The position numbers and the translations under genes were made by a program. 64,000 nucleotides of DNA from Crossiella sp. CA-258035. Lineage in GTDB: Bacteria > Actinomycetota > Actinomycetes > Mycobacteriales > Pseudonocardiaceae. Within the stretch, counting starts at the first letter, position 1, and every line of letters begins with the position of its first letter. This document shows positions 8,051 through 17,296 of the stretch, in pieces. The stretch spans positions 1,521,001 through 1,585,000 of the forward strand of contig NZ_CP116413.1 in assembly GCF_030064675.1 (NCBI RefSeq), in the 5' to 3' direction. The notes below the pieces were generated by a model, which was given only the letters and a program-made list of their open reading frames with translations, was not told the DNA's origin and ran no database searches.

Positions 8051-10336
8051 TCAGCGCAGGGTCAGCGGCGTGGTCTTGCCGCCCACCTCCACCAGGTAAC
8101 TGCCCTTGGGCACCTCGCGACGGCCCGCGCCGTCCACATCGCCCGCGGTCAGCGCCAGCTGGTCGGTGTCGAAGGTCACCTCCGCCGACTTCTGCTCGCC
8201 GGGGTTCAGCGTGACCTTGGTGAACCCGACCAGGCGCCGCTCCGGCACCTGCACCGCGCTCACCGGCTGCTGGACGTAGACCGGCACGATCTCTGTGCCC
8301 GCCCGGGACCCGGTGTTGCGCACGGTGACCGAGACCTTCACGTTGTCCCTGGCCTTGACGATGCCCGGCGCGGCAGGCGCGCCCATCTCGAAGCTGGTGT
8401 ACGACAGACCGAAGCCGAACGGGTAGGCCGGGTCGTACTTCGAGCTGACGCCCGCGTTGGCGCCCGGCAGCTGGTCGTAGGACATCGGCTGGTCACCGAC
8501 GGTCTTGGGCCAGGACACCGGCAGCTTGCCGCTGGGGTTGGCCTTGCCGAAGAGCACGTCCGCCACCGCGTGCCCGCCCTCGGTGCCCGGCAGCCAGCCG
8601 GAGAGCAGCGCGTCCGCGTCGGCCACCGACCCCAGCACCCGGCCCCGGCCGGTCAGCAGCACCACCACGACCGGCTTGCCGGTCGCCTGCACCGCGTCCA
8701 CCAGCTGCTGCTGCGCGGGTCTCAACGACGGGTCCTCGGTGTCGGCGGTGCCCTCCGCGCCCTCCTTCTCACCCAGCACGACCACGACCGCGTCCGCCGT
8801 CTTCGCCTCCGCGACCGCGGTGGCCTGGTCCTGGGCGTGGCTGATCTCGGTCTGCGGGGCCGCGGCCTTCAACCCCTCCAGCACCGTGGTGGTCTCCGGG
8901 AACGGGCCGTTCGGCGGCACGCCCTGCCACTCCACGGTCCAGCCGCCGAGCTGACGGCGCGCGTCGTCCGCGGTGTCGCCGGTGATCACCAGCTTCTTGG
9001 CCGAACTCGACAGCGGCAGCGTGGACTTCTCGTTGCGCAGCAGCACCATCGACTCGGTCGCGGCCTTGCGGGAGAGCTCGGCGCCATTGCCGCGCACCGC
9101 CTGCTCCGCCTTCGCCGGGTCCACGAACGGCTTCTCGAACAGCCCCAGCTCGAACTTCAGCTTGAGGATCCGCCGCACCGCCTCGTCGATCCGGCGCTGG
9201 CTGACCCGTCCGTCGCGGACCACGGTGACCAGGCCCTGGGTGAAGGCCTGCGCGTCGGACGGCTCCATCGCCATGTCCACGCCCGCGTTCACCGACATGG
9301 CGATCGCGCTCGGGTAGTCGGCCGCGACCTTGTGGTCGGTGACCAGCTTCTTCATGTCCTCCCAGTCGCTGACCGCGACGCCCTGGAAGCCCATCCGCTC
9401 CCGCAGCTGCTCCACCAGCATGTACCGCGAGGCGTGCACCGGGATGCCGTTGATCGCACCCGAGTTGATCATCACCGTCTTCACGCCCGCGTCGAACTGC
9501 GCCTGGAACGGCGGCAGCACGGAGTCCTGCAGCTGGCGCACCGGGATGAACGCGTTGGCCCGGTCGTGCCCGTTGAACGGCTGGGAGTACCCGGCGAAGT
9601 GCTTGGCCGTGGCGGTCAGCTGCGCGGTGTCCGAGGCCGGGGTCTGCATGCCCTTGACCGCCGCGGCGGCCAGCGAACCGGCCAGGAACGGGTCCTCGCT
9701 GTAGGTCTCGTAGTAGCGGCCCCACCGGGTGTCCCGCGCGAGGTCGGAGACCGGGGCGAAGTTCCAGAACACGCCGGTGGCCCGCATCGCCTCGCCGGTG
9801 ACCTTGCCCGCCTGCCGGATCAGCTCCGGGTTCCAGGTCGCGCCGAGGCCGATCTGGTGCGGGAACATCACCGCGGCCGGCAGGTTGCTGTGCCCGTGCA
9901 CGCCGTCGGCGCCGTAGATGACCGGGATCCGCAGCCGCTGGTTCTCCAGCGCGAACTTCTGGATCGCGTTGGTCATCTCCGCCCACGCCTTGGGGCCGGG
10001 GTCCGGCGCCGGGTTGTCGCCGCCGCCGGAGAGGATCGAGCCGACCTTGGCATCGCCCAGCACGGCCTTCATGCAGGACTCGACCAGCGGTCCTGGCCCG
10101 TAGTCGCAGTTGCCGCGCAGCTTGCCGACGCGGATCTGGGCCATCTGCCCGGCCTTCTCCTCCAGCGTCATCCGCCGGAGCAGGTCGCTGACCCGCCGCT
10201 CCACCGGCGCGGCGGCGTCCAGGTAGACCGCGGGGCCGCGGTCCGCACCCGGTTCCTGGGCCGTGCTGGCGTGGGCGGAGCCGAGCATCAAGGCCGCGAC
10301 GGCCGTTAACGCGAGGGTGGGACGTGTCCGCAGCAC
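8051..10336 (-). CDS. Secreted GH3 beta-glucosidase (BglX type)
   Basis: A 761-residue glycoside hydrolase family 3 enzyme that should release glucose or related sugars from beta-linked oligosaccharides outside the cell. It has an N-terminal signal peptide (cleavage near residue 25), a GH3 TIM-barrel with the KHFAGY motif (245-250), and the catalytic nucleophile Asp324 in VAVSDWEDM. A GH3 C-terminal alpha/beta sandwich and a terminal fibronectin-III-like domain follow. The start is GTG 10336, with GGAGG 5-6 bp upstream. A LacI-type CebR-like box lies 86 bp upstream of the start, which would link the gene to cellobiose/cello-oligosaccharide induction. Exact substrate is not known. Confidence 0.93.
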   Translation of the reverse strand: MLRTRPTLALTAVAALMLGSAHASTAQEPGADRGPAVYLDAAAPVERRVSDLLRRMTLEEKAGQMAQIRVGKLRGNCDYGPGPLVESCMKAVLGDAKVGSILSGGGDNPAPDPGPKAWAEMTNAIQKFALENQRLRIPVIYGADGVHGHSNLPAAVMFPHQIGLGATWNPELIRQAGKVTGEAMRATGVFWNFAPVSDLARDTRWGRYYETYSEDPFLAGSLAAAAVKGMQTPASDTAQLTATAKHFAGYSQPFNGHDRANAFIPVRQLQDSVLPPFQAQFDAGVKTVMINSGAINGIPVHASRYMLVEQLRERMGFQGVAVSDWEDMKKLVTDHKVAADYPSAIAMSVNAGVDMAMEPSDAQAFTQGLVTVVRDGRVSQRRIDEAVRRILKLKFELGLFEKPFVDPAKAEQAVRGNGAELSRKAATESMVLLRNEKSTLPLSSSAKKLVITGDTADDARRQLGGWTVEWQGVPPNGPFPETTTVLEGLKAAAPQTEISHAQDQATAVAEAKTADAVVVVLGEKEGAEGTADTEDPSLRPAQQQLVDAVQATGKPVVVVLLTGRGRVLGSVADADALLSGWLPGTEGGHAVADVLFGKANPSGKLPVSWPKTVGDQPMSYDQLPGANAGVSSKYDPAYPFGFGLSYTSFEMGAPAAPGIVKARDNVKVSVTVRNTGSRAGTEIVPVYVQQPVSAVQVPERRLVGFTKVTLNPGEQKSAEVTFDTDQLALTAGDVDGAGRREVPKGSYLVEVGGKTTPLTLR

Positions 10337-10421
10337 AAAGCCTCCATTGGCGTGGGACCGGTGTCAGACAACGACCCTGATGCCCGGTCGCGGCCACGTC
10401 CAGCGGCTGAACGGCGGAATG

Positions 10422-10435
10422 TGGGAGCGCTTTCA
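10422..10435 (-). promoter_or_regulatory. CebR-like operator of the beta-glucosidase gene
   Basis: TGGGAGCGCTTTCA matches the CebR cellulose-utilisation operator of Streptomyces (TGGGAGCGCTCCCA) at 12 of 14 positions. It lies in the 148-bp gap upstream of the GH3 gene. The match to the known box is seen in the sequence; that a LacI/GalR repressor binds here is inference. Confidence 0.6.
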
Positions 10436-10484
10436 TACAGATGAAGCACAGCCATTATTTTTGGCTTGAACTAAGCCCTCGAAC

Positions 10485-11264
10485 TCAGCCGCAGGGCCGG
10501 TAGCGCGGATCGGCCAGGCCGCCGCGGCCGAGGGCGTTGAGCACCCACTTGATGGTGGCCGAGGAGTGCGGGATGTAGAGGTGCTCGCTCAGGTTGGCCG
10601 GGCAGGCGTCCTGCAGCACCACGTTGGTCACCCGGTTCGCCGGACCGGCCAGGTGCTGGCTGGCGAAGGGGGTGACCACCTCGTCGTAGCGGGTGGTGAT
10701 CGTCGTGTACCTCACCGCGCCCGCCAGGTCGCCGCCCTCGTTGAGCCGCCGGATGAAGGCCGAGTTCGCCGCCTGGTCGCCGCAGGCCGGGCAGAAGGTG
10801 GCGCCGAGCAGCTTGGCCAGCGGCTGGGTGGTGCCGTGGTTGGACGGCGCGATCCCGATCAGCGCGTTGACCTTCGCCGCGCCGCCGAGGAACTTCAGGT
10901 AGTACCGGGGCATCATCCCGCCCTGGCTGTACCCGACGATGTCCACAGTGGACCAGCCGCTGCTCGCCCTGACCTGGTCCACGTAGCGGGCCAGCTCGGC
11001 GGCGGAGTCCGCGACCGGGTTCAGTCCGCCGTTGCCGTAGTCCAGCGTGTAGCTGCAGTAGCCGGTGCGGGCCAGTTCCGGCGCGAGGTTGCCCCAGCTC
11101 CAGCCGGACTTCTTGAACGTGCCGTGCAGCAGCACCACCGGCCGCTTGTTCGACTGGCAGCCCGCGACGTCGGCCAGTGACCGCGCGGGCGCGGCGGTGG
11201 CCGAGAGTTGGCAGGCGAGCAGCGCCGACAGCGTGGCGACCAGCAGGGCGAGAGTCCGGCGCAT
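10485..11264 (-). CDS. Secreted lipase/esterase, class 2 lipase family
   Basis: A 259-residue alpha/beta hydrolase with a signal peptide (first ~25 residues). The oxyanion-hole motif VVLLHGTF is near residue 45 and the nucleophile elbow GYSQGG gives Ser113. Probable acid Asp194 lies in RYDEVVTP and His228 in SEHL, where EstA/LipA class 2 lipases have the catalytic histidine. Several cysteines (36, 70, 158, 161, 221, 258) suggest disulfides. It would hydrolyse triacylglycerols or esters outside the cell. Confidence 0.88.
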   Translation of the reverse strand: MRRTLALLVATLSALLACQLSATAAPARSLADVAGCQSNKRPVVLLHGTFKKSGWSWGNLAPELARTGYCSYTLDYGNGGLNPVADSAAELARYVDQVRASSGWSTVDIVGYSQGGMMPRYYLKFLGGAAKVNALIGIAPSNHGTTQPLAKLLGATFCPACGDQAANSAFIRRLNEGGDLAGAVRYTTITTRYDEVVTPFASQHLAGPANRVTNVVLQDACPANLSEHLYIPHSSATIKWVLNALGRGGLADPRYRPCG

Positions 11265-11277
11265 GGGTTCCTCCGCT

Positions 11278-11307
11278 ATTACCTGGCGGTAACCTGGGGG
11301 AATCCAA
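11278..11307 (-). promoter_or_regulatory. Possible lipase promoter with TTACC-GGTAA dyad
   Basis: On the minus strand TTGGAT (11307-11302) and GGTAAT (11283-11278) are separated by 18 bp and resemble -35 and -10 elements. A dyad TTACC-N4-GGTAA (11279-11292) overlaps the -10 and could bind a regulator. The lipase ATG is 14 bp further on, after a GGAGG ribosome site. Confidence 0.45.
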
Positions 11308-11330
11308 TGTAAGCTGCGTCACAACGGTGG

Positions 11331-11576
11331 TCACTCCGCTGAACGGTCGCCCTGCTGATCTTCCGTTTGGTCCTCCGCGGGGGCCGGCTTGCGTGGGCGG
11401 CCCCGCTTGGCCGGTTTCCCGGCCTCGCTGGGCATCCGCCCCTGCTCGCTCAGCGCCCGGCGCAACAGGAACTCGATCTGCGCGTTGACGCTGCGCAGCT
11501 CGTCCCCGGCCCACCTGGTCAGCGCGTCGTGCACGGCCGGGTCCAGGCGGAGCAGGAAGCTCTTGCGTTCAGCCAC
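11331..11576 (-). CDS. Ribbon-helix-helix (Arc-type) DNA-binding protein
   Basis: An 81-residue protein whose first ~45 residues (SFLLRLDPAVHDALTRWA ... SVNAQIEFLLRRAL) have the pattern of an Arc/MetJ-type ribbon-helix-helix domain. A basic, low-complexity tail follows. GTG start. It is 12 bp downstream of the SPFH gene and so in the same operon, a pairing widespread in actinobacteria. A likely role is autoregulation at the perfect palindrome upstream of the operon (12542-12555), which is inference. Confidence 0.75.
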   Translation of the reverse strand: MAERKSFLLRLDPAVHDALTRWAGDELRSVNAQIEFLLRRALSEQGRMPSEAGKPAKRGRPRKPAPAEDQTEDQQGDRSAE

Positions 11577-11588
11577 GACGGCGTTCCG

Positions 11589-12494
11589 CTAGTGGTACAG
11601 CGAACCCGCGTTGACGACCGGCTGGGTCGCACGATCCCCGCACAGCACCACCAGGAGGTTGCTCACCATCGCCGCCTTCCGCTCCTCGTCCAGTTCCACC
11701 ACGTCGTGCTCGGCCAGCCGGTCCAGGGCCAGCTCGACCATGCCGACCGCGCCCTCCACGATCCGCTGCCGGGCCGCGACCATCGCGCTGGCCTGCTGCC
11801 GCTGCAACATCGCGTGCGCGATCTCCGGAGCGTAGGCCAGGTGCGTGATCCGGGACTCGATCACGTGCACGCCGGCGGAGGTGATCCGGGCCGAGATCTC
11901 CGCGCTGAGCTTCTCGGTGATCTCATCGGCGTTCTCGCGCAGGGACAAGCCGGTCTCGCCGTGGTTGTCATAGGCGTAGCTGGTGGCGATGTGCCGCACC
12001 GCGGTCTCGGTCTGGATGCCGACGAAGCCGACGAAGTTGTCCACGTCGAAGACCGCCTTCGCGGTGTCCGCGACCTGCCACACCACCACGGCGGCGATCT
12101 CGATCGGGTTGCCCTCGGCGTCGTTGACCTTGAGCACCGCGGACTCGTGGTTGCGGATCCTGGTCGACACGGCGGTGCGCTCGGTGAACGGGTTCACCCA
12201 GCTCAGGCCGTCCTGGCGGAGCGTGCCGCTGTACCGGCCGAGGAACTGCAGCACCCGCGCCTCGCCCGGCGAGACCATGATCAACCCGCGGGACAGGGTG
12301 AGCACGAGCACCAGCAGCACCGCGCTGACCACGATCAGCCACACCTGGTAGGTCAGCACGCCCAGCGCGATCCCGCCGAGCGAGCCGAGGCCCAGCAGCA
12401 GGCCGATGAGGGCGGACGGGACCCCCGGCAGGGTGAAGGGCACCCGTTCCCGAACGCCCGCGACGGGCGGTTTGACAAGCGTCGACGTAGTCAT
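11589..12494 (-). CDS. SPFH/Band 7 domain membrane protein
   Basis: A 301-residue protein with two hydrophobic stretches near the N-terminus (about 22-70), followed by an SPFH/Band 7 domain (about 75-255; [20 protein letters not shown] to [17 protein letters not shown]) and a short helical tail. SPFH proteins form membrane microdomain assemblies; the bacterial function is poorly defined. I chose ATG 12494, because the longer frame overlaps the divergent ABC gene. It forms an operon with the RHH protein. Confidence 0.88.
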   Translation of the reverse strand: MTTSTLVKPPVAGVRERVPFTLPGVPSALIGLLLGLGSLGGIALGVLTYQVWLIVVSAVLLVLVLTLSRGLIMVSPGEARVLQFLGRYSGTLRQDGLSWVNPFTERTAVSTRIRNHESAVLKVNDAEGNPIEIAAVVVWQVADTAKAVFDVDNFVGFVGIQTETAVRHIATSYAYDNHGETGLSLRENADEITEKLSAEISARITSAGVHVIESRITHLAYAPEIAHAMLQRQQASAMVAARQRIVEGAVGMVELALDRLAEHDVVELDEERKAAMVSNLLVVLCGDRATQPVVNAGSLYH

Positions 12495-12541
12495 CTCTGG
12501 TCCACTCTCCCCTGGGCGCCGCTCTTCCGCGGTGCCTAGCA

Positions 12542-12555
12542 AAGTGATATCACTT
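12542..12555. promoter_or_regulatory. Perfect 14-bp palindrome upstream of the SPFH-RHH operon
   Basis: AAGTGATATCACTT is fully self-complementary and markedly AT-rich for this genome. It lies 47 bp before the SPFH start and 42 bp before the divergent ABC ATPase start. It is a good operator candidate, most simply for the RHH protein encoded in the operon. Confidence 0.7.
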
Positions 12556-12597
12556 AAATGCGGAACCGGCAACGCGCCGGGCCGGAAGGGGGAACCG

Positions 12598-13362
12598 GTG
12601 GAGACCGAGGGACCGGCGCTGCGGCTGTCCGGGTTGTGCAAGCGGTTCGGCGAGACGGTCGCGGTGGACCACGTGGACCTCGCGGTGCCGCGCGGCTCCT
12701 TCTTCGGGCTGGTCGGGCCGAACGGGGCGGGCAAGACCACCTCGCTGTCCATGGCGGTGGGCCTGCTGCGGCCGGACGCGGGCACCGCGCGCGTCTTCGG
12801 CGTGGAGGTGTGGGAGGACCCGGTGCGCGCCAAGGCTTTGGTCGGCGTGCTACCGGACGGGCTGTCCCTGCCCGAGCGGCTCACCGGCCGGGAACTGTTG
12901 ACCTACATGGGACTGCTGCGTGGCCTGGACGAGGCCACCGTCGCGGCCAGGGTGGCCGAGCTGCTCGGCGTGCTGGAGCTCATCGGAGCCGAGCGCACCC
13001 TGGTGGTGGACTACTCGGCAGGCATGCGCAAGAAGATCGCGCTGGCCACCGCGCTGCTGCACGGGCCGCGGCTGCTGGTGCTGGACGAGCCGTTCGAGGC
13101 GGTGGACCCGGTCTCGGCCAGCACCATCCGGGTCATCCTGCAGCGCTTCGTGGCCGCCGGTGGCGCGGTGGTGCTCTCCAGCCACGTGATGGACCTGGTG
13201 GAACGGCTCTGCGACCACGTCGTGGTGATCGCCGGGGGCCGGGTGGTCGCGGCCGGTCCGCTGGCGCAGGTGCGCGGCGAGGGCAGCCTGGAGGAGCGGT
13301 TCGTGCACCTGGTCGGCGGGCGCACCGGCGGCGGGGAGGGGCTGTCGTGGTTGGCGTCCTGA
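12598..13362 (+). CDS. ABC transporter ATP-binding protein
   Basis: A 254-residue ATPase of an ABC-2-type exporter. Walker A GPNGAGKTT is near residue 42, the signature region reads YSAGMRKKIALA (a variant of LSGGQ), Walker B is LLVLDEPFEAVD, and the switch histidine lies in LSSHVMD. The GTG start at 12598 follows a GGAAGGGGGAA ribosome site. The gene overlaps the permease gene by 16 bp. Substrate unknown. Confidence 0.92.
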   Translation: METEGPALRLSGLCKRFGETVAVDHVDLAVPRGSFFGLVGPNGAGKTTSLSMAVGLLRPDAGTARVFGVEVWEDPVRAKALVGVLPDGLSLPERLTGRELLTYMGLLRGLDEATVAARVAELLGVLELIGAERTLVVDYSAGMRKKIALATALLHGPRLLVLDEPFEAVDPVSASTIRVILQRFVAAGGAVVLSSHVMDLVERLCDHVVVIAGGRVVAAGPLAQVRGEGSLEERFVHLVGGRTGGGEGLSWLAS

Positions 13363-14924
13363 TCCGGATGAAGCTGCGCCTGCTCAGCCACGGGCTGCGC
13401 GGCGCGGCGCGGGCCGCCACGCTCATCGGCGGGGCGGTGGTCGGGCTGGTCGCGGCCGGGATGTCGGTGTTCCTGATGAACATCGACCGGCTCGGCGCGC
13501 CGGTGCCCGGCTACGACCTGACCGCGGGGCTGTTCGCGGTGTGGACGCTGGGCTGGGTGATCGGGCCGGTGTTCGTGGCCGGCAGCGATGAAACCCTGCA
13601 ACCCGAACACTTCCGGCTGCTGCCGGTGAGCTCGCGCAAGCTGGCCGCCGGGCTGCTGCTCGCCGCCGCGGTCGGCGTGCCACCAGTGGTCAGCCTGCTG
13701 GCCTTCGGCGGGCTGGTGCTGCGCGCCACCGCGGACGGGGCCGGGCCGGTGCTGGTCGCGGTCGTCGGCGCGCTGTTGCAGCTGGCGGTGGTGATCACGT
13801 TGTCCCGCGTGGTGATCGGCGCGCTCGGTGATGTGCTGCGCTCGCGTCGCGGGCAGGACCTGGGGGTGCTGCTCGCGGCCTGTGTCGGTCTGCTGGTGCT
13901 GCCGTTCCAGTACCTGATGAACTCGGTCTCCGCCGGGCTGGTGCTGGGTTTCCCGCCGGAGCTGGGCGAGTTCCTGCGCTGGCTGCCCACGGGCTGGGCG
14001 CCGGTCGCGGTCGCCGCCGCGGCCAGGGGGGAGTGGGCCACGGTGGCCGCGGCGCTGACCGGGCTGGTGCTGCTGATCGTGCTGCTGGCGCAGTGGTGGG
14101 CGATCCTGTTGCGCCGCAGGATGACCAGGCCCAGCGCGGGACTGCGCGGCGCGGACGTGCGGGCCGGCGGCGGTGCGCTGGAACGGTTCCTGCCCGCCGG
14201 GCCGGTGGGCGCGGTGGCCGCCAAGGAGGTGCGCACCTGGTGGCGCGACCCTCGGCGGCGGGCGGTGTTGTTGCCCGCCTTGGTGATCGGGCTGGTGCTG
14301 CCACTGGTGATCTCCGGCTTCAACCCGGTGGCCGCGGCGCTGGCCCCGGCGGGCGGACTGCTGGTGGTGGCCTTCGGCGCGCTCAACGCGGGCAACCTGT
14401 ACGGCTTCGACGGCACCGCGCTGTGGCACACCCTGGTGCAGCCCACGGCCGCCCGCGCTGACATCCGGGGCAGGCAGCTCGGCTGGCTGGTCTACGTGGC
14501 GCCGGTGTCCCTGCTCGCGGTGCTGGTGCTGCCGGGGGTGACCGGGCGGCCGGAGACCTATCCGTACGTGCTCGCGCTGCTGCCCGCGCTGCTCGGCGGC
14601 GGGGCCGGGCTGCTGGTGGTCCTGTCGGTGTTCGCGCCGTTCCCGGTGCCCGCCCAGCGCGGGAACCCGTTCTCCGGCAGCGGAAATCCCGGTTGTGCCA
14701 AGGCCCTGCTGCAACTGGTGATCGGGCTGCTGCTGGTGCTCGCCGCGCTGCCGCCGGGGTTGCTGCTGCTCGGCGGCTACCTGACCGGGAACGCGGTGCT
14801 GACCTGGCTGGCGCTGCCGGTGGGCATCGGTTCGGGCGTGCTGTGCGGCTGGTGGTGGGGGATGCTGGCGGCCCGGCGGCTGAGCGAGCGCGGACCCGAG
14901 CTGCTCGCCGCCGTCCGAACTTGA
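13347..14924 (+). CDS. ABC-2-type transporter permease
   Basis: A 525-residue polytopic membrane protein with about ten to twelve hydrophobic segments, translated from GTG 13347 inside the end of the ATPase gene (ribosome site GGGGAGGG). No recognisable substrate-specific motif. With the preceding ATPase it would form a complete exporter. An ArsR regulator follows after 33 bp. Confidence 0.85.
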   Translation: MVGVLIRMKLRLLSHGLRGAARAATLIGGAVVGLVAAGMSVFLMNIDRLGAPVPGYDLTAGLFAVWTLGWVIGPVFVAGSDETLQPEHFRLLPVSSRKLAAGLLLAAAVGVPPVVSLLAFGGLVLRATADGAGPVLVAVVGALLQLAVVITLSRVVIGALGDVLRSRRGQDLGVLLAACVGLLVLPFQYLMNSVSAGLVLGFPPELGEFLRWLPTGWAPVAVAAAARGEWATVAAALTGLVLLIVLLAQWWAILLRRRMTRPSAGLRGADVRAGGGALERFLPAGPVGAVAAKEVRTWWRDPRRRAVLLPALVIGLVLPLVISGFNPVAAALAPAGGLLVVAFGALNAGNLYGFDGTALWHTLVQPTAARADIRGRQLGWLVYVAPVSLLAVLVLPGVTGRPETYPYVLALLPALLGGGAGLLVVLSVFAPFPVPAQRGNPFSGSGNPGCAKALLQLVIGLLLVLAALPPGLLLLGGYLTGNAVLTWLALPVGIGSGVLCGWWWGMLAARRLSERGPELLAAVRT

Positions 14925-14957
14925 CGCGTAGGAGATTTCCTACCTATTCTCCCCCGC

Positions 14958-15266
14958 ATGGATGTGTTCGCTGCGTTGGCCAACCCGACCCGCCGGGAGC
15001 TCTTGGGGTTGCTCCTGACCGGGCCGCGGCCGGTGCAGTCCCTCGCGGAGCATTTCGACATGAGCCGCCCGAGCGTCTCCGAGCACCTGCGCGTGCTCAA
15101 GGACGCGGGGCTGGTCGCGGAGGCCAGGCGCGGCCGGGAACGGCACTACCAGCTCGAACCCGAGCCCCTGCAGGAGCTCCGGGACTGGCTCACACCGTAC
15201 GAGCGGTTCTGGCGGGAGCGGTTGTCCGCGCTGTCCGACCTGCTCGACGAGGAGGAAGACGAATGA
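14958..15266 (+). CDS. ArsR/SmtB-family transcriptional regulator
   Basis: A 102-residue winged-helix protein (MDVFAALANPTRRELLGLL ... RPSVSEHLRVLKDAGLV ... GRERHYQL). It lacks the ELCVCDL metal motif of metal sensors and belongs to the subtype usually paired with AHSA1/SRPBCC proteins. A -10-like element TACCTATTCT lies just upstream. Its stop overlaps the next start (ATGA). Confidence 0.9.
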   Translation: MDVFAALANPTRRELLGLLLTGPRPVQSLAEHFDMSRPSVSEHLRVLKDAGLVAEARRGRERHYQLEPEPLQELRDWLTPYERFWRERLSALSDLLDEEEDE

Positions 15267-15715
15267 CCACCGAGTTCACCACCGTCAAGGTGGACCAGTT
15301 CCTGGCCCACCCGCCCGCCAAGGTCTGGCGGGCGCTCACCGACCCGGCCAGGCTGGCCCGCTGGCTGATGCCCAACGACTTCCAGCCCGTGGTCGGCCAC
15401 CGCTTCACCTTCAACCGGGGTGAACCGCTGCCCGCGGTCCGCACCGACGGCATCGCGCACTGCGAGGTGCTGGAGATCCAGCCGGAACGCCTGCTGCGCA
15501 TCAGCTTCAACGACAACGGTCCGGACAACGGCATGCACACCACCATCACCTGGACCCTGGCACCCGAGGGCCGCGGCACCCGGCTGTTCCTGGTGCACGA
15601 CGGCTTCGACCCGGACAACGAGTTCCAGCAGCTGTCCCGCAAGTTCATGGCCAGCGGCTGGAGCTCCGGCGTGGCCGCCGCGCTGGCGAAGTTACTCGAC
15701 GAGGAAACTGACTAG
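15263..15715 (+). CDS. SRPBCC/AHSA1-type protein
   Basis: A 150-residue START-like domain protein (VDQFLAHPPAKVWRALTDP ... WLMPNDFQPVVGHRFTF ... FLVHDGFD) of the activator-of-Hsp90 homologue 1 family. These cup-shaped proteins bind hydrophobic ligands. The start overlaps the ArsR stop by 4 bp, so the two are translationally coupled. The ligand is unknown. Confidence 0.88.
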   Translation: MTTEFTTVKVDQFLAHPPAKVWRALTDPARLARWLMPNDFQPVVGHRFTFNRGEPLPAVRTDGIAHCEVLEIQPERLLRISFNDNGPDNGMHTTITWTLAPEGRGTRLFLVHDGFDPDNEFQQLSRKFMASGWSSGVAAALAKLLDEETD

Positions 15716-15721
15716 ACCCGG

Positions 15722-17296
15722 TCAGCGGGCGTCGCTGTCGATCTTCAGTCCGCCGCCGGACCGGGTCACCCGCACCGTGCGCTGCTCGGTCTTCGTGCCG
15801 TAGATGACGGTGAGGGTGACGTCCACCGCCACGTCCTGGGTCTTCTTGGCGGTCGCCTTCTGGCTGTACACCTGCTTGTACTGCGACCAGTACTCGTTGA
15901 ACCCGGACTCGCCGCCCATCAGCGCCTTGGCGTTGTCGGTCAGCATGGCGAAGGCTTGGGACCGCTCGCCTGCCCGGCCCGCCGCGCTGTAGTAGTCGAC
16001 GACGTACTGCCCGGCCTCGCGGAAGCCGATCGGGGCCGAGTCGTCCGCCGGTGTCGGCTTGTCCACCACTGAGGAGGACGGCGGGGCGGCGGCGGAGCTG
16101 GTCGGCTGGTTGCCTGCGGAGGAGGGCTTGGGCACCTCGCGCAATCCGAGGTAGACGCCGACGCCGACGACCAGCGCCAGGGCGGCCAGCATGCCGATCA
16201 TCAGGCCGCGCTTGGACTTCTTGCGCGGCGGCCGGCTCGGGTCGCGGACGTAGGCCGCTGGCCGGGGGTCGGCCATGGTCGGGGTCGGTGTCGCGGCCGG
16301 CCGGTTCAGGTGTGGCTGGGTCGGCGGGCGGTACGGCGGCAGCGGTGTGTTGCCGCCGAGCACCTGGGTGGCCGGCGCGGGCCGCAGCGGCGTGGGCTTT
16401 GCGTTGGCCAGGTTCGGATCGTTGGCGAGGGAGGTGAGAGTGGCAGCGGCCTGGGACATGCTGGGCCGGTCGGAGGGCTCCTCGCGGAGCAGGCTCATCA
16501 GCACCGCGGTCATCGGGCCCGCCTGCCGGGGTGGCTCGACCTTGCCCGCGGCGACCAGGTGCAGCAGCGCCAGCGGGTTCGGGTTGTTGCCGAAGGGCGG
16601 CCTGCCCTCGATCGCGGTGTAGAGCGTCGCGCCGAGGGAGAAGACGTCCGAGGGCGGCGCCGGGTCGTGGCCCTTGGCGATCTCCGGGGACAGGTAGGCC
16701 GGAGTGCCCGCCATCATGCCGGTCTGGGTGACGGTGACGTCGCCCGCGGCCCTGGAGATGCCGAAGTCGGTGATCTTGGCGATGCCGGAGTCGCTGACCA
16801 GGATGTTGGCCGGCTTGATGTCCCGGTGCACGATCCCGGCCTGGTGCGCGGCGGCCAGCGCGCCCGCCACCTGGCCGCCGATCGCGGCGACCTCGCGGAT
16901 CGGCAGCGTGCCGCGCTCGTCCAGCAGGTCGGCCAGGCTGCGCGAGCGCAGGAACTCCATGACCAGGCAGGGGTCCCCGTGGTGCTGCACCACGTCGAAG
17001 ATGGTGATCGCGTTGGGGTGGGACAGCCGGGCGGCGATCCGCGCCTCCCGCATCGCCCTGCGCCGCGCGTCCAAGGTCTGTTCCTCGGACTGGCCTGGCT
17101 GTAGGAGCAGCTGCTTGATGGCGACGGGGCGCTGGAGGCGCTCGTCGTATGCCTGCCACACCGCGCCCATGCCGCCGCTGCCGATGTGCTCGACCAGCCG
17201 GTAGTTCCCGGCGATCACCTGGCCCCTGTCGATGGCCGATCGCTCCTCGTCCTGATGAGTGGTGACGGCCCCTCGCCGTCTGCCAGACGCGTCCAC
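15722..17296 (-). CDS. Transmembrane serine/threonine protein kinase
   Basis: A 524-residue Hanks-type kinase. The catalytic domain (about 32-290) has the glycine loop [10 protein letters not shown], Lys61 in [15 protein letters not shown] with Asp159, DFG at 177-179 and the APE-region [10 protein letters not shown] proline-rich juxtamembrane linker (about 300-355), one transmembrane helix (about 364-385) and a C-terminal extracellular domain without PASTA repeats follow. The extracellular part resembles NTF2/SnoaL-like sensor folds in length, but I cannot assign it. The start GTG 17296 has no clear ribosome site. It may phosphorylate many targets; none is shown here. Confidence 0.92.
   Translation of the reverse strand: MDASGRRRGAVTTHQDEERSAIDRGQVIAGNYRLVEHIGSGGMGAVWQAYDERLQRPVAIKQLLLQPGQSEEQTLDARRRAMREARIAARLSHPNAITIFDVVQHHGDPCLVMEFLRSRSLADLLDERGTLPIREVAAIGGQVAGALAAAHQAGIVHRDIKPANILVSDSGIAKITDFGISRAAGDVTVTQTGMMAGTPAYLSPEIAKGHDPAPPSDVFSLGATLYTAIEGRPPFGNNPNPLALLHLVAAGKVEPPRQAGPMTAVLMSLLREEPSDRPSMSQAAATLTSLANDPNLANAKPTPLRPAPATQVLGGNTPLPPYRPPTQPHLNRPAATPTPTMADPRPAAYVRDPSRPPRKKSKRGLMIGMLAALALVVGVGVYLGLREVPKPSSAGNQPTSSAAAPPSSSVVDKPTPADDSAPIGFREAGQYVVDYYSAAGRAGERSQAFAMLTDNAKALMGGESGFNEYWSQYKQVYSQKATAKKTQDVAVDVTLTVIYGTKTEQRTVRVTRSGGGLKIDSDAR

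Noticed and set aside
7505-10309. 934-codon open frame on the plus strand opposite the GH3 gene
   Set aside because: Third-position GC bias keeps antisense frames open in this genome. The product is Arg/His/Gly-rich with no domain, while the minus strand encodes a complete GH3 enzyme.
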